Assembly: GCF_039134705.1 (NCBI RefSeq)
Contig: NZ_CP146256.1
Span: 2,046,001 to 2,110,000 of the forward strand
From: Kineothrix sp. IPX-CK
GTDB taxonomy: Bacteria; Bacillota; Clostridia; Lachnospirales; Lachnospiraceae
DNA length: 64,000 nucleotides
Reading direction: 5' to 3'
Shown one piece after another: positions 18,413 to 27,166 of this stretch (position 1 is the stretch's first letter; every line of letters starts with the position of its first letter). The position numbers and the translations under genes were made by a program. Below the pieces are notes generated by a model. That model was not told the origin of the DNA. It did no database searches and worked only from the letters and a program-made list of their open reading frames with translations.

Positions 18413-18438
18413 GATGTTCTACAGCATATGATGTTCTA
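18413..18438. repeat. Short direct repeat upstream of the cupin gene
   Basis: GATGTTCTA occurs at 18413-18421 and 18430-18438, a 17-bp period, 23 nt before the cupin start codon. It could be a regulator site or chance. Confidence 0.3.
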
Positions 18439-18460
18439 AGAATGGGAAAAGGAGTTTCCT

Positions 18461-18886
18461 ATGAATTATTATCGTGGCATAAACAGTAACGATTACGGAC
18501 CACTTCCCTTTGCCACAAATGTGGAACAGGAGGCCAAGCGGAATCAGAGTTTCCGCACGGCCTTATGGACCGGTTCCAATTTGCAGATGACGGTTATGTG
18601 TATTCCGGCACGAGGAGAAACCGGTCTTGAAATACATCGGGATACGGATCAGCTTGTCAGTGTGGAGGAAGGCCAGGGACTCGTTAAAATAGGAAATTAT
18701 AAGGAGCGGTTGGATTTTCAGCAGCATCTGTGTGCAGGCGATTCGGTTTTCATACCGGCAGGCGTTTGGTATAACATAATCAATGCAGGTAAAAGTCCTC
18801 TTAGGCTTTCCTCTGTCTATGCGCCGCCGGCACATTCGAGAGGAACCGTCCACCGGACGAAGGCTGACGACAGAGGAATATGTTAA
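18461..18886 (+). CDS. Cupin domain protein
   Basis: A 141-aa single-domain cupin, cytoplasmic, substrate unknown. Cupin motif 1 is recognisable as EIHRDTDQLVSVEEGQGLV (a single H near 58, then D, Q and E) and motif 2 as GDSVFIPAGVWYNIINAG. The usual histidine of motif 2 is replaced (W-Y-N in place of H-N), so metal binding may be altered. ATG preceded by AAAAGGAG. It converges on the transglutaminase gene with only 7 bp between stop codons and no terminator between them. Confidence 0.85.
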   Translation: MNYYRGINSNDYGPLPFATNVEQEAKRNQSFRTALWTGSNLQMTVMCIPARGETGLEIHRDTDQLVSVEEGQGLVKIGNYKERLDFQQHLCAGDSVFIPAGVWYNIINAGKSPLRLSSVYAPPAHSRGTVHRTKADDRGIC

Positions 18887-18893
18887 TTTCACT

Positions 18894-21125
18894 TTATGCG
18901 ACAGGCATTACAAAATACAGCAGACGTTTCATCCGGCCGCATTGCTTCAGATATTTTTTTTGTAAGGAGAGGGTATAAGCCTCCATCACCTTGATATTCA
19001 TTTCTGAGATAGGGCGGCCTCCGAAGCGGATGCTTTGGAACAAATCGCATATTTCTAAAAAGGAGTATTCGGATGTGTCCAGGCTGCCTTCTGTCCGGGC
19101 ACCATAATCCAAAAGGGTTTCTCCTGCTTCTATAGGATAACCATGCAGCCTTCCGAACAGGAAGGCTTTTTTCATATGAAACTGTATCTTCTCATAGTCG
19201 TTTCCAGCCATGTAACGGCGATGCAGCAATTGGTTCCGTAAGAGAAGGAAAAGGAAGATCATGAAGCTTACGATACATATAAGGAGAAGCCCTTCCACAA
19301 TGAAGAATAAAAGCTTCTTCCCGCTTTCCAGGACGGAGGAATAGCTTATCTCAGATATCTCGTCTTCTTCGAAAGCAGCGGAAGACTCTGTATAAGGAAC
19401 GGCCGGTGGAGTAATGGAGGCAGCAGTTACTTCCCCGTTTTGTTGCCATGCCGTGTTAGCGACTACGTAGTAGCGAGGTGTGGGATCGTAGGGAATCCAG
19501 CCTATGTTGTCTATATATGCCTCCACCCATGCATGGGCATTGTTGCCGGAAAGGTTCAGAACGCGGTTGTCATAATGGTAAGAGCTGTTAGAAACAAAAC
19601 CCTCTACGTAGCGGGTAGGAATGCCCTCACAGCGTCCGAGAACGGCCATGGCGGAGGCAAAATATGTGCAGTAGCCGTTCTTGCTTTCGAAGAGGAACTC
19701 ATCGACTACGTCTGCTTCTTCTGGAAGCGGCCGGGGCGAAGTGGTATAGGTATATTCGCTCAGATAATCCTCGATTGCCTTCATGCGGTCATAATCGTTA
19801 TCTGCCTCAGATGTAATTTCCTCCGCCAGAGAGTAGACACGGGAAGGAAGTGTATCGGGAAGGAACGTATAGTGTTCATGAACGAAGCGCTGTCTCTCGG
19901 CAGCGGTTTCCGTAAGGAAAGGAATGCCATTCCACGCCTGCCCTCTTAAAAGCTGTTTTACCCTTTCATCGGAATAGTTGAGCTCCATAAGATGGAGCTG
20001 ATAACGAAATCCCATGCCCTGTGCTTTGGAAAGCCTCAGTCCGTCACCGTAAGAAAAGGCGGTAGGCTTGTCGTTAAAAAGCAGAACATTTTGGGTAAAT
20101 GGAGCAAAGAACAGACTCTTTGTCTTCAAGCCCTTATAGGTAACATCGTAATAGCTGTAGCTTACCAGTTCCTCGATATCCTCCTGAGAATAAATGCTCT
20201 GCGTGAGGGAGGACATCAATCCGTCGTATTGCAGAAGGTATTCCTCTCCCTCGTAAGACTTATCTGCAGCACGAAGTTCCCATTCGTGACCGTTATAAAA
20301 GTCGCGTATGGTTCCGGCCAGATAGAGGGGAGCCTTGGTCTGGTCACCGATGATGGAGAGCTGCGGACTGTCAGAGGAAAGGACCCTGCCTCCGATTCCG
20401 TTATCTTCATCATAGCCTGCAAAGTTTAAGGAATAGCTGCCGCTGCCGCCGGAAAAATAATATTCCGCATTTATAATGAGAGCGGTCAGCTCCTCACGCA
20501 CTGCTTTAACCACACTTTTCACTGCATGCCACCGGATAGGAGTTTCCTTCACGGGCAGCAGGAGCATGAGCAGCATTGCTAGGAAAAAGAAGGGGGTCAG
20601 GTAAAGTATTTTCTGGCCTGCTTTTCCTTCAGAAAATGCGCAGGAAAGCTCTGCGAGAAAGATCAGAAAGCAGAACAAAATAAGGCATACGGCCCATTTT
20701 GAAAGGGAAATTTTTTGTATACTGAAAACGATCAGGCAAATGAGCTGTGAAAGGCAGAGCAAAGATTTCAGCCATAGCCTCCGGCCTGCGAGATAGCATA
20801 GGATGGAAAGGGGAATACAAATCGCTGTTAATCCGAGAAAATAGAAATAAGGAATGAGATTTTTGTCTCCTGCATATAGGAACAGATAGAAGAGGACGAG
20901 CAATATTCCCATTCCGCTCCATAATGGAAAACGGAGATTTTTCTCTTCTGTCGTATAAATGAAAAATTGCCAGAACAGGGAAGAAAGCAGGAAAAAAACA
21001 GTGCGATACGGAATTGTAAATAAGCTGTCCGCAATCAGAATAAGACCGACGCAAAGAGCAGCCGAATAGAGTATCTCGTAATATTTTTTTAAGCTTCCGG
21101 TCTTTTTGACAATCCAATTTTTCAT
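18894..21125 (-). CDS. Membrane transglutaminase-like protein (TgpA/YebA type)
   Basis: A 743-aa integral membrane protein: a cluster of about six or seven N-terminal helices (residues 18-200), an extracellular region with a transglutaminase-like domain, another helix near 620-645 (LLFFIVEGLLLICIVSFMIF) and a cytoplasmic tail of DUF4129 type. The papain-like triad is visible as C486 (GYCTYFASAM), H531 (NAHAWVEAY) and D547 (IPYDPTP). Last gene of a moxR-DUF58-transglutaminase operon; its start overlaps the DUF58 stop by 4 bp. Such trios are widespread; a surface protease or crosslinking role is inferred. Confidence 0.88.
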   Translation of the reverse strand: MKNWIVKKTGSLKKYYEILYSAALCVGLILIADSLFTIPYRTVFFLLSSLFWQFFIYTTEEKNLRFPLWSGMGILLVLFYLFLYAGDKNLIPYFYFLGLTAICIPLSILCYLAGRRLWLKSLLCLSQLICLIVFSIQKISLSKWAVCLILFCFLIFLAELSCAFSEGKAGQKILYLTPFFFLAMLLMLLLPVKETPIRWHAVKSVVKAVREELTALIINAEYYFSGGSGSYSLNFAGYDEDNGIGGRVLSSDSPQLSIIGDQTKAPLYLAGTIRDFYNGHEWELRAADKSYEGEEYLLQYDGLMSSLTQSIYSQEDIEELVSYSYYDVTYKGLKTKSLFFAPFTQNVLLFNDKPTAFSYGDGLRLSKAQGMGFRYQLHLMELNYSDERVKQLLRGQAWNGIPFLTETAAERQRFVHEHYTFLPDTLPSRVYSLAEEITSEADNDYDRMKAIEDYLSEYTYTTSPRPLPEEADVVDEFLFESKNGYCTYFASAMAVLGRCEGIPTRYVEGFVSNSSYHYDNRVLNLSGNNAHAWVEAYIDNIGWIPYDPTPRYYVVANTAWQQNGEVTAASITPPAVPYTESSAAFEEDEISEISYSSVLESGKKLLFFIVEGLLLICIVSFMIFLFLLLRNQLLHRRYMAGNDYEKIQFHMKKAFLFGRLHGYPIEAGETLLDYGARTEGSLDTSEYSFLEICDLFQSIRFGGRPISEMNIKVMEAYTLSLQKKYLKQCGRMKRLLYFVMPVA

Positions 21126-22204
21126 AGGGACAATCCTCCGGTATCGATTAGAACTACTTCATTGCCAATTCTGCCGTTTTCCTCCATATAGCTCCTTAAA
21201 TCCCCTGAGACGGAGGCAGTAATGAGAATGACGGCATGGGAATGAGCTGCTTGGAAGCTATATTTTGCCCATACCTTTTCTGGAGGAAGAGAAGAATGGA
21301 AAGAAAGGGCGGCGCAAACCTCATAAAAACGCTCGAAGCCGGTCCGGGCATTTATTAGAAGCTCTTTCAGCTTATCATCCTCCATATATACGACACGAAC
21401 GGGAATCTGCTTCAAATAATAGTCGTGTACAAAAGCGATCGCGCATTCGACAATGTTATCCTCCGTCTGCAGGCGAATATCCATCTCTCCCGGAATAGGG
21501 GACAAATCCATGATGATCACAGTTTCGAACAGTTCTTCCGGCATTTGCTTTCGAACGAGAAGCTCGCCGGTTTTGGCGGAATTCTTCCAGTGTATGTATT
21601 TTAGCTGATCTCCGGGACAATATGGCCGCGATTCGTAATCGGGAAGCTCCTGAAGCTTGGAAACGGAGAAAAGGGTGTTCTTTGGATCTTTTTTCTGAAG
21701 GTCAGCCATAAGAAGATCTAAAGGCAGAATACGGGGCATGGCGGTGAGTCTGACTTGCGTCGTCATAGGGTAGGTAATGGTGAACAGCCCTAAGAAGTCC
21801 GTAACGGAGACGCTTTTTACGCCTACAGGGTAGGTCCCTCTGTATTTGCAGTACATCTTCGTATCTACGCGGAGAATCTGATGGGGAAGCAGGCATAGGT
21901 TATTTATATCCCTGCTCTCCGCTATTGTTACCATATCGGAAAAATAGTGCAGAGTAATGTCGGTAAAAGGAATGAAATCCTCATTCGCCAGAATGAGGCG
22001 GTAAGGAACCTCCTTTGCCTTCACCACGGCCCGGGAAACCTCCTGCACAATTTTAAACCGGAAATAAACATATATAGAATAGGTTAGCGCAAGAACAGGA
22101 ATAAGCAAGGCGAAGTAAAACAACAGATATGGAATATTTCCTCCCCGAAAGCTGACTAATACGATGGAACCGAATAAAAAAAATAAATATATTATCTTTC
22201 TCAT
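21122..22204 (-). CDS. DUF58 (VWA-like) membrane protein
   Basis: A 360-aa protein with two N-terminal membrane helices (about 5-45) and a DUF58 domain: the signature DYESRPYCPGDQLKYIHWKN (192-211) followed by AKTGELLVRK and a von Willebrand A-like start VIIMDLSP. Function unknown; DUF58 proteins are partners of MoxR ATPases and transglutaminase-like membrane proteins. It overlaps both neighbours by 4 bp (ATGA-type junctions), which indicates translational coupling and fixed stoichiometry. Confidence 0.88.
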   Translation of the reverse strand: MRKIIYLFFLFGSIVLVSFRGGNIPYLLFYFALLIPVLALTYSIYVYFRFKIVQEVSRAVVKAKEVPYRLILANEDFIPFTDITLHYFSDMVTIAESRDINNLCLLPHQILRVDTKMYCKYRGTYPVGVKSVSVTDFLGLFTITYPMTTQVRLTAMPRILPLDLLMADLQKKDPKNTLFSVSKLQELPDYESRPYCPGDQLKYIHWKNSAKTGELLVRKQMPEELFETVIIMDLSPIPGEMDIRLQTEDNIVECAIAFVHDYYLKQIPVRVVYMEDDKLKELLINARTGFERFYEVCAALSFHSSLPPEKVWAKYSFQAAHSHAVILITASVSGDLRSYMEENGRIGNEVVLIDTGGLSL

Positions 22205-23139
22205 AGAATCGGGACCTTTGTCTGATGAAGCACTTCCTGCAAAATATCTTTCTCTTTTTTTCCTTCCAGCCTCGCCTCGGAGGAAAGAATGAGGCGGTGC
22301 ATTAGCACCGGCTCCGTAAGTACGGTAATATCCTCAGGCGTAACATAAGAACGTCCAAGAAGATAAGCCCGGCTTCTTGCCGCGCGGGTCAGCGCGATGG
22401 CAGCTCTGGGGCTGGCACCAAGCGTCAGATAGCGGTTTTTTCTCGTGTTTCGGGTGATTTCTACCGCATAGGTAATAATATCTTCATGTATGGTCACTGT
22501 CCTGATTTCTTCCTTTATATAAAGAAGCTCTTCCTTCGACGTGACGGGAAGGAGGCTTTTTAGAGGCTCGCCCTCCACGATACGCAGGACGATATCCGTC
22601 TCATCCTTGATTTTTTCGGGATAACCCATAGAAACTTTCATCATGAAGCGATCCAGTTGGGCTTCAGGCAGGCGATAGGTGCCCAGCTGTTCGATAGGAT
22701 TTTGCGTGGCGATTACCATGAAAAGCTGAGGCAGGGAATAAGTATTGCCGTCCACTGTCACCTGATGCTCCTCCATAGCCTCTAAGAGGCTGGCCTGTGT
22801 CTTCGGCGAGGTACGGTTGATTTCATCGGCAAGAAGAATATCGTTCATTATGACTCCTGCGCAGTAACGAAACTCACCCGTCTGCATGTTATATATAGTC
22901 ATGCCGGTAACGTCGCTTGGAAGCGTATCAGGAGTAAATTGGACTCTGGAAAAGCTGCATTCGATGGACTGAGCCAACGACTTTGCCAAGGTAGTTTTCC
23001 CAACCCCCGGAACATCCTCTAACAGAAGATGGCCGTCGGAAAGCAGAGTGATAAGAGAAAGCTCGATAACACTGCGTTTACCGACAATGACAGTTTCCAT
23101 ATTGCTTATGATTTTTTGAAGTGTCTCGGATTGAGGCAT
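22201..23139 (-). CDS. MoxR family AAA+ ATPase
   Basis: Cytoplasmic 312-aa chaperone-type ATPase. Walker A is EDVPGVGKTT (41-50), Walker B ILLADEINR (101-109), and the sensor 1 region is VIATQNPIEQ. MoxR proteins remodel partner complexes, here probably the DUF58 and transglutaminase proteins encoded immediately downstream. First gene of the operon, with AAAGGGGGAC upstream of the ATG and a good promoter at 23194-23222. Confidence 0.93.
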   Translation of the reverse strand: MPQSETLQKIISNMETVIVGKRSVIELSLITLLSDGHLLLEDVPGVGKTTLAKSLAQSIECSFSRVQFTPDTLPSDVTGMTIYNMQTGEFRYCAGVIMNDILLADEINRTSPKTQASLLEAMEEHQVTVDGNTYSLPQLFMVIATQNPIEQLGTYRLPEAQLDRFMMKVSMGYPEKIKDETDIVLRIVEGEPLKSLLPVTSKEELLYIKEEIRTVTIHEDIITYAVEITRNTRKNRYLTLGASPRAAIALTRAARSRAYLLGRSYVTPEDITVLTEPVLMHRLILSSEARLEGKKEKDILQEVLHQTKVPIL

Positions 23140-23193
23140 TGCATTTGTCCCCCTTTATAAGTAGTAATGTCATAAGAAAATAAGTACATTTTT

Positions 23194-23222
23194 ATTATGT
23201 ATCAGAGGATATGATTTATCAA
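23194..23222 (-). promoter_or_regulatory. Sigma-A-type promoter of the moxR operon
   Basis: On the minus strand TTGATA (23222-23217), 17-bp spacer, CATAAT (23199-23194), about 55 nt before the moxR start codon. Confidence 0.65.
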
Positions 23223-23311
23223 TACAAATCTATGTACGGCCGGACAATATATATAATTAACATAAATTTTATATTGATATTTTGTGCATTTTGATTGCCG
23301 GGGAACCGCAT

Positions 23312-23434
23312 ATGATGGAGAGAAAGAAAAGAAGTCAATACAATGCACTAAAAAAAGAAAAGCGATTAATTTTCGCCTCTCTTTTCATATATATAATACC
23401 ACAAAAATTAGTTTTTTTCAATTCTTGTATTTAA
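23312..23434 (+). CDS. Possible 40-aa basic/hydrophobic small protein
   Basis: An ATG at 23312 with CGGGGAA 6 nt upstream opens a 40-codon frame: a Lys/Arg-rich first half (MERKKRSQYN...KKEKR) and a hydrophobic second half (LIFASLFIYIIP). It could be a small membrane protein but also a chance frame in an AT-rich gap. No homology is recognised. Confidence 0.2.
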   Translation: MMERKKRSQYNALKKEKRLIFASLFIYIIPQKLVFFNSCI

Positions 23435-23450
23435 ATATCTTTGGTATAAA
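23421..23450 (+). promoter_or_regulatory. Weak extended -10 promoter before the hypothetical pair
   Basis: TGG-TATAAA (extended -10, TATAAA at 23445-23450) with a poor -35 (TTCTTG, 17 bp upstream), 47 nt before the start of the first gene. Confidence 0.4.
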
Positions 23451-23496
23451 ATGAATAATTACTTAAGTAATGAAGATGAAAAAAGGGGTGTTATGT

Positions 23497-24036
23497 ATGC
23501 AGGAGGAATTATTTGAAGTACTCGCGGCAGCGGGGCAAAAGCAGGAGCTCGAAAGAGTGATCGCATGCAACGAAAAGACACAGAGGTTCGGGCTGGCACT
23601 GACACAGGAGGAAGCCCGGATGCTGGTGCAGTGCAGGCAGGATGCTTTGAAAAAGCAAAGGAGGGTGGAGTTTGGAGAGGGAATACTGCCGCAGCTGATA
23701 CAAGCTTTCTGTGATTCCCAGTATATTGATAGGAACAACTATGCGGACACCTTGGTGCAGCTTCAGGATATTTTTTACTTGTATAAAAATGAGGCGGAGG
23801 ACAATCTGACGGATGATGAATTGGTCGAGGTGATGAGAGAGTTATATGAAGAGATCTGTTTCGGCTCCGCTGAGTACCTTCAGGAAACCTGCTTAGAGAG
23901 GTTTGCCCGAGCTGTGCGTGCCGGCTATCGGGGATATATAAGCAGCGGAGGTAAGGGGGATTACGAGGCATTTTCGGAGGAACAGCGCTGGGACAGAGAT
24001 TTATACCTTCAGGTGCTGTATGAGGAACTGAGTTGA
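23497..24036 (+). CDS. Conserved hypothetical protein (probably DUF6323)
   Basis: A 179-aa soluble, helical, acidic protein of unknown function. Start 23497 follows AAAAGGGGTG; two in-frame upstream ATGs (23470, 23476) lack a ribosome site. Features: FGLALTQEEARMLV (about 29-42), LPQLIQAFCDSQYI, and a C-terminal DYEAFSEEQRWDRDLYLQVL. From memory this matches the Lachnospiraceae family DUF6323; not verified. It is paired with the next gene, 32 nt downstream, and this pairing seems usual in the group. Confidence 0.65.
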   Translation: MQEELFEVLAAAGQKQELERVIACNEKTQRFGLALTQEEARMLVQCRQDALKKQRRVEFGEGILPQLIQAFCDSQYIDRNNYADTLVQLQDIFYLYKNEAEDNLTDDELVEVMRELYEEICFGSAEYLQETCLERFARAVRAGYRGYISSGGKGDYEAFSEEQRWDRDLYLQVLYEELS

Positions 24037-24068
24037 AAAGCCTGCGGTCCCAAAGAAAGGGGAACACT

Positions 24069-24881
24069 ATGGAATACGGGATAGAAGAATTACTGCCGGT
24101 TGTGAAATATCTGACGGAGAAATACACCAGCAAGGAAAGCACTTCCATAACCTATGAGAAGGCGCAGCAGCTTATGGGAGCGGTGCTGTACTGCATCGAG
24201 GAAAGAGAGAAACATTTGCAGGGAGGAGATGATTCATCCGAACAGATACAAATTGTCGAAAGCGGCGCGAAAAAGAGCGCCATGGAGGCGTATAAGGAAG
24301 GCCTTCAGCTTGTTATGGATAAGGTGAGAGAAGCGAAGAGCATATATGAAGAAATCATGGCAAACTTCGATTCTTATGAAAGCCTTTGCTGTTACGATAC
24401 GGTTGCGAGGGGAATGCCGGCATTTTTTGTACATTACGATGCGAGATTTTCTCCTCAGAATCATCTGTTGACTTTGGATTATCCGTTGCTTGTAAATATG
24501 CCGAACGAGCTTTGCGGCGTGGACCTGATCTGCAGTTATTTAAAAGTAATACAATTGGAGCAGCGCTTTCTTCAGGCCTTTCCCAGAACCTATGTTATCG
24601 AGGCACAGAAGGAATATCACAAGGGATATAAGGAATTATTTCTCAATTTAAGTTCTGTCGTCATGCGATACATCGTAGGGAAAATGCTGGAACGGGAAGA
24701 GGAGGCATATAAGGGAAATGTGGAAGAGTTAGAGCATAAGATGAAGACGCTGCTGCATTTATTTATGGAGCTGGAGTACCGCAAGCGAGAGGAGAAGGAC
24801 TTCTGTGAGGAAGCGGAAAGCTATTTGCAGGAGGATATTCATTCTTTTGCGGTGGAGTACAAAAATTATGTGCACGGATAG
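24069..24881 (+). CDS. Conserved hypothetical protein (probably DUF6179)
   Basis: A 270-aa soluble, mainly helical protein of unknown function. Start 24069 follows AAAGGGG; the upstream in-frame codon at 24033 has no ribosome site. Characteristic blocks are FVHYDARFSPQNHLLTLDYP (about 128-147) and FPRTYVIEAQKEYHKGYKEL. From memory it resembles DUF6179 but is shorter than most members I recall. It is the second gene of the pair and ends before a strong terminator. Confidence 0.6.
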   Translation: MEYGIEELLPVVKYLTEKYTSKESTSITYEKAQQLMGAVLYCIEEREKHLQGGDDSSEQIQIVESGAKKSAMEAYKEGLQLVMDKVREAKSIYEEIMANFDSYESLCCYDTVARGMPAFFVHYDARFSPQNHLLTLDYPLLVNMPNELCGVDLICSYLKVIQLEQRFLQAFPRTYVIEAQKEYHKGYKELFLNLSSVVMRYIVGKMLEREEEAYKGNVEELEHKMKTLLHLFMELEYRKREEKDFCEEAESYLQEDIHSFAVEYKNYVHG

Positions 24882-24933
24882 TAACAAGCTGCATAGGATA
24901 ACATTGTAAAAAGAAAAAATCAGATGACATATC

Positions 24934-24984
24934 GCATCTGTGGGACAATAGTTTGTTAGTGATTGTTCCATAGATGCTTTTTTT
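24934..24984 (+). terminator. Strong rho-independent terminator of the hypothetical pair
   Basis: A 16-bp stem, GCATCTGTGGGACAAT (24934-24949) with ATTGTTCCATAGATGC (24962-24977), two G-U pairs and a 12-nt loop, followed by seven T. Confidence 0.9.
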
Positions 24985-24986
24985 GT

Positions 24987-25015
24987 TTGATAAATGGTAG
25001 AAGGTAAGTTATAAT
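24987..25015 (+). promoter_or_regulatory. Sigma-A-type promoter of the GGDEF gene
   Basis: TTGATA at 24987-24992, 17-bp spacer, TATAAT at 25010-25015. It begins directly behind the upstream terminator. Confidence 0.75.
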
Positions 25016-25065
25016 ATCGTCATATAGGGACACGTGCAGGGACAGCCTTATACCGGAGGTTTGGG

Positions 25066-26151
25066 ATGATTCATAAGTTTGCGAAAGTGTTATTTCAGGA
25101 TGTGAAGAGCGAAAATGAGACTAAGAAGGCCTCCATCATACTCAGGCTTAACTCCATCATTATGTGTATTTATTTTCTTCTGCTTCTATGCACTTTTTTT
25201 GTGACGGGGGATATGAAACCAATCGTTTTGTGTGTGCCGTTATTTTGTGCTTATGTAGCATCTTTTTATACGACATATATGAACAGAACGAAGATGTCTG
25301 TCATATTCGTTCATATACTGATGGGAATCTGGATTGTCGCCTTCATCAGGGGATTCGGCTGGGACTGTGGTGTACAGCATTTCGTATTCGTGCTGCTGGC
25401 GCTGAATTTCACTACCAGTTATAGCAAGCTTCATTGGAAGATATTGATGGGTACGGCACTTTGCTTGTTCCGACTGGCTTTGTATTCTTATACCCTTTTG
25501 TATGAACCGATTTATGTTTTGGAGTTGCAGACCTATATCATATTCCAGATTATCAATACCGTTTTCGTATTTATCGCCACGACGACGATTTTGGCAGTGT
25601 TTACCGAGGATTCTCAGGAGATGGAGAAGAAACTTGTCGTATACAACGAAAAGCTTCACAGACTGGCAGCCATAGACCCTCTTACCGGGCTTTTCAACAG
25701 ACGGAGTATGAGCGAATATCTGGAGAAAAAGGAGAGGGAATGCAGGGAAGGGAAAATCGACAGCTTGTCGTTAGCCCTTGGAGATATCGATTTTTTTAAA
25801 GTGGTAAACGATAACTATGGTCATGAATGCGGAGATATCATGCTGCGCCATTTGGCGTCCATATTTATAGAAATAGCAGGCGAAAAGGGGAGGGTATGCC
25901 GTTGGGGCGGAGAAGAGTTCCTGTTCGTATTCGATAATGTCAACGGAGACGACTCGCTGATTCTTCTGGAGGAGCTTCAAAAGAAGATAAGGAAGCTGGA
26001 AGTGCTTTACAAAGGAGAAACTGTAAAAGTAACGATGACTTTCGGACTGAGCGAATTCGATTTCCAGAAGGACATGGACCATTCCATTAACGATGTGGAT
26101 GTGAAACTGTATAAAGGAAAAGAGGCCGGAAGAAACAGGATCGTATATTGA
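25066..26151 (+). CDS. Membrane-bound diguanylate cyclase (GGDEF)
   Basis: A 361-aa membrane protein making cyclic di-GMP from GTP. Five or six helices fill residues about 25-185; a short linker leads to the GGDEF domain (about 200-361). The active-site loop is GGEEF (281-285) in RWGGEEFLFVF, and DIDFFKVVNDNYGHECGD forms the metal/GTP site. The inhibitory RxxD site normally found 5 residues before the motif is absent, so feedback inhibition may be lacking. No sensory domain other than the membrane part. ATG preceded by GGAGG. Transcribed from its own promoter and probably with the next two genes. Confidence 0.9.
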   Translation: MIHKFAKVLFQDVKSENETKKASIILRLNSIIMCIYFLLLLCTFFVTGDMKPIVLCVPLFCAYVASFYTTYMNRTKMSVIFVHILMGIWIVAFIRGFGWDCGVQHFVFVLLALNFTTSYSKLHWKILMGTALCLFRLALYSYTLLYEPIYVLELQTYIIFQIINTVFVFIATTTILAVFTEDSQEMEKKLVVYNEKLHRLAAIDPLTGLFNRRSMSEYLEKKERECREGKIDSLSLALGDIDFFKVVNDNYGHECGDIMLRHLASIFIEIAGEKGRVCRWGGEEFLFVFDNVNGDDSLILLEELQKKIRKLEVLYKGETVKVTMTFGLSEFDFQKDMDHSINDVDVKLYKGKEAGRNRIVY

Positions 26152-26182
26152 AATAAAAGAAAAAGGAAGACGGGGAGAAAAG

Positions 26183-27163
26183 ATGTTATTCAGATGTAAA
26201 AACTGCGGGGGAAATGCAATATACAGCCCTGCGTCAGGGAAGATGTACTGTCCTCATTGTGACGGAGTTGACAGCGAGGAGAGAGAGGATGCAAAATCAC
26301 AGACAGAATGCTTAAATTGTGGTGCAGCGCTGAACATAGAAGAGTATGCCTCCACGTGTCAGTGTGAGTATTGCGGAAGTTATATTATATTGGACGACAG
26401 AGTGCACGGTATCTATCGCCCGGATTTGATGCTGCCCTTCAAAATAGATAAGAAGAATGTGGTGAATATGCTCCGGAATGAGTTTAAAAGGAGGATTTTC
26501 ACGCCGGATAGCTTTCTTTCGGAGGCCACCCTTAAAGATATGAAGGGAATCTATGTTCCGTTCTGGATGTATGATTATGCATCCAGGTATGAATATACGG
26601 GCAAGGGAACGAAGGTCAGGGTATGGGTGGCCGGAGATACGGAATATACGGAGACTTCCTACTATCGGATAGAAAGGGATATGGATGTATCATTTGACAA
26701 AATTCCTGTAGATGCATCCGTCCTGCAAAACGACATTATGGATTTGATGGAGCCTTATGATTATAATCGATTAGAGGGTTTTACGGAGAAGTATATGTCG
26801 GGCTTCTTCGGTGAGATATACAATGAGGATGCGGATACTTTAGAGGAAAGGGCAAAGGCGAAGGCGAACAAGGACCTGGATCAGCTGCTTCGCGAGACGA
26901 TCTCAGGATATTCCTCGGTAACTACAGAGAACAGAGAGATTTCCATACAAAGGGAAGGCATCCACTACGCGCTGCTTCCGGTTTGGCGTTACCTGTATAA
27001 ATATCAGGATAAGGATTATGATTTTTATGTGAATGGACAGACGGGCAAGATTGTAGGTTCGACTCCCGTATCTAAGGCGAAGGTGCTCACATACGGTGCT
27101 ACGGTATTTGCTGTCGCCAGTATAGCGTTGACCTTTATCCTGGGAATACTGGAGGTAGTGTAG
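26183..27163 (+). CDS. Zinc-ribbon membrane-anchored protein, unknown function
   Basis: A 326-aa protein. Two N-terminal zinc ribbons: CKNC/CPHC (residues 5-26) and CLNC/CEYC (about 43-66). The middle part (90-290) has conserved blocks such as RPDLMLPFKIDKK, GIYVPFWMYDY and HYALLPVWRYLY. One membrane helix lies at the very C-terminus (about 302-322). The family is common in Firmicutes, often annotated as TFIIB-type zinc-finger protein; its role is unknown. It lies 3 nt before the TPM-domain gene, so the two probably act together at the membrane. Confidence 0.75.
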   Translation: MLFRCKNCGGNAIYSPASGKMYCPHCDGVDSEEREDAKSQTECLNCGAALNIEEYASTCQCEYCGSYIILDDRVHGIYRPDLMLPFKIDKKNVVNMLRNEFKRRIFTPDSFLSEATLKDMKGIYVPFWMYDYASRYEYTGKGTKVRVWVAGDTEYTETSYYRIERDMDVSFDKIPVDASVLQNDIMDLMEPYDYNRLEGFTEKYMSGFFGEIYNEDADTLEERAKAKANKDLDQLLRETISGYSSVTTENREISIQREGIHYALLPVWRYLYKYQDKDYDFYVNGQTGKIVGSTPVSKAKVLTYGATVFAVASIALTFILGILEVV

Positions 27164-27166
27164 GAG

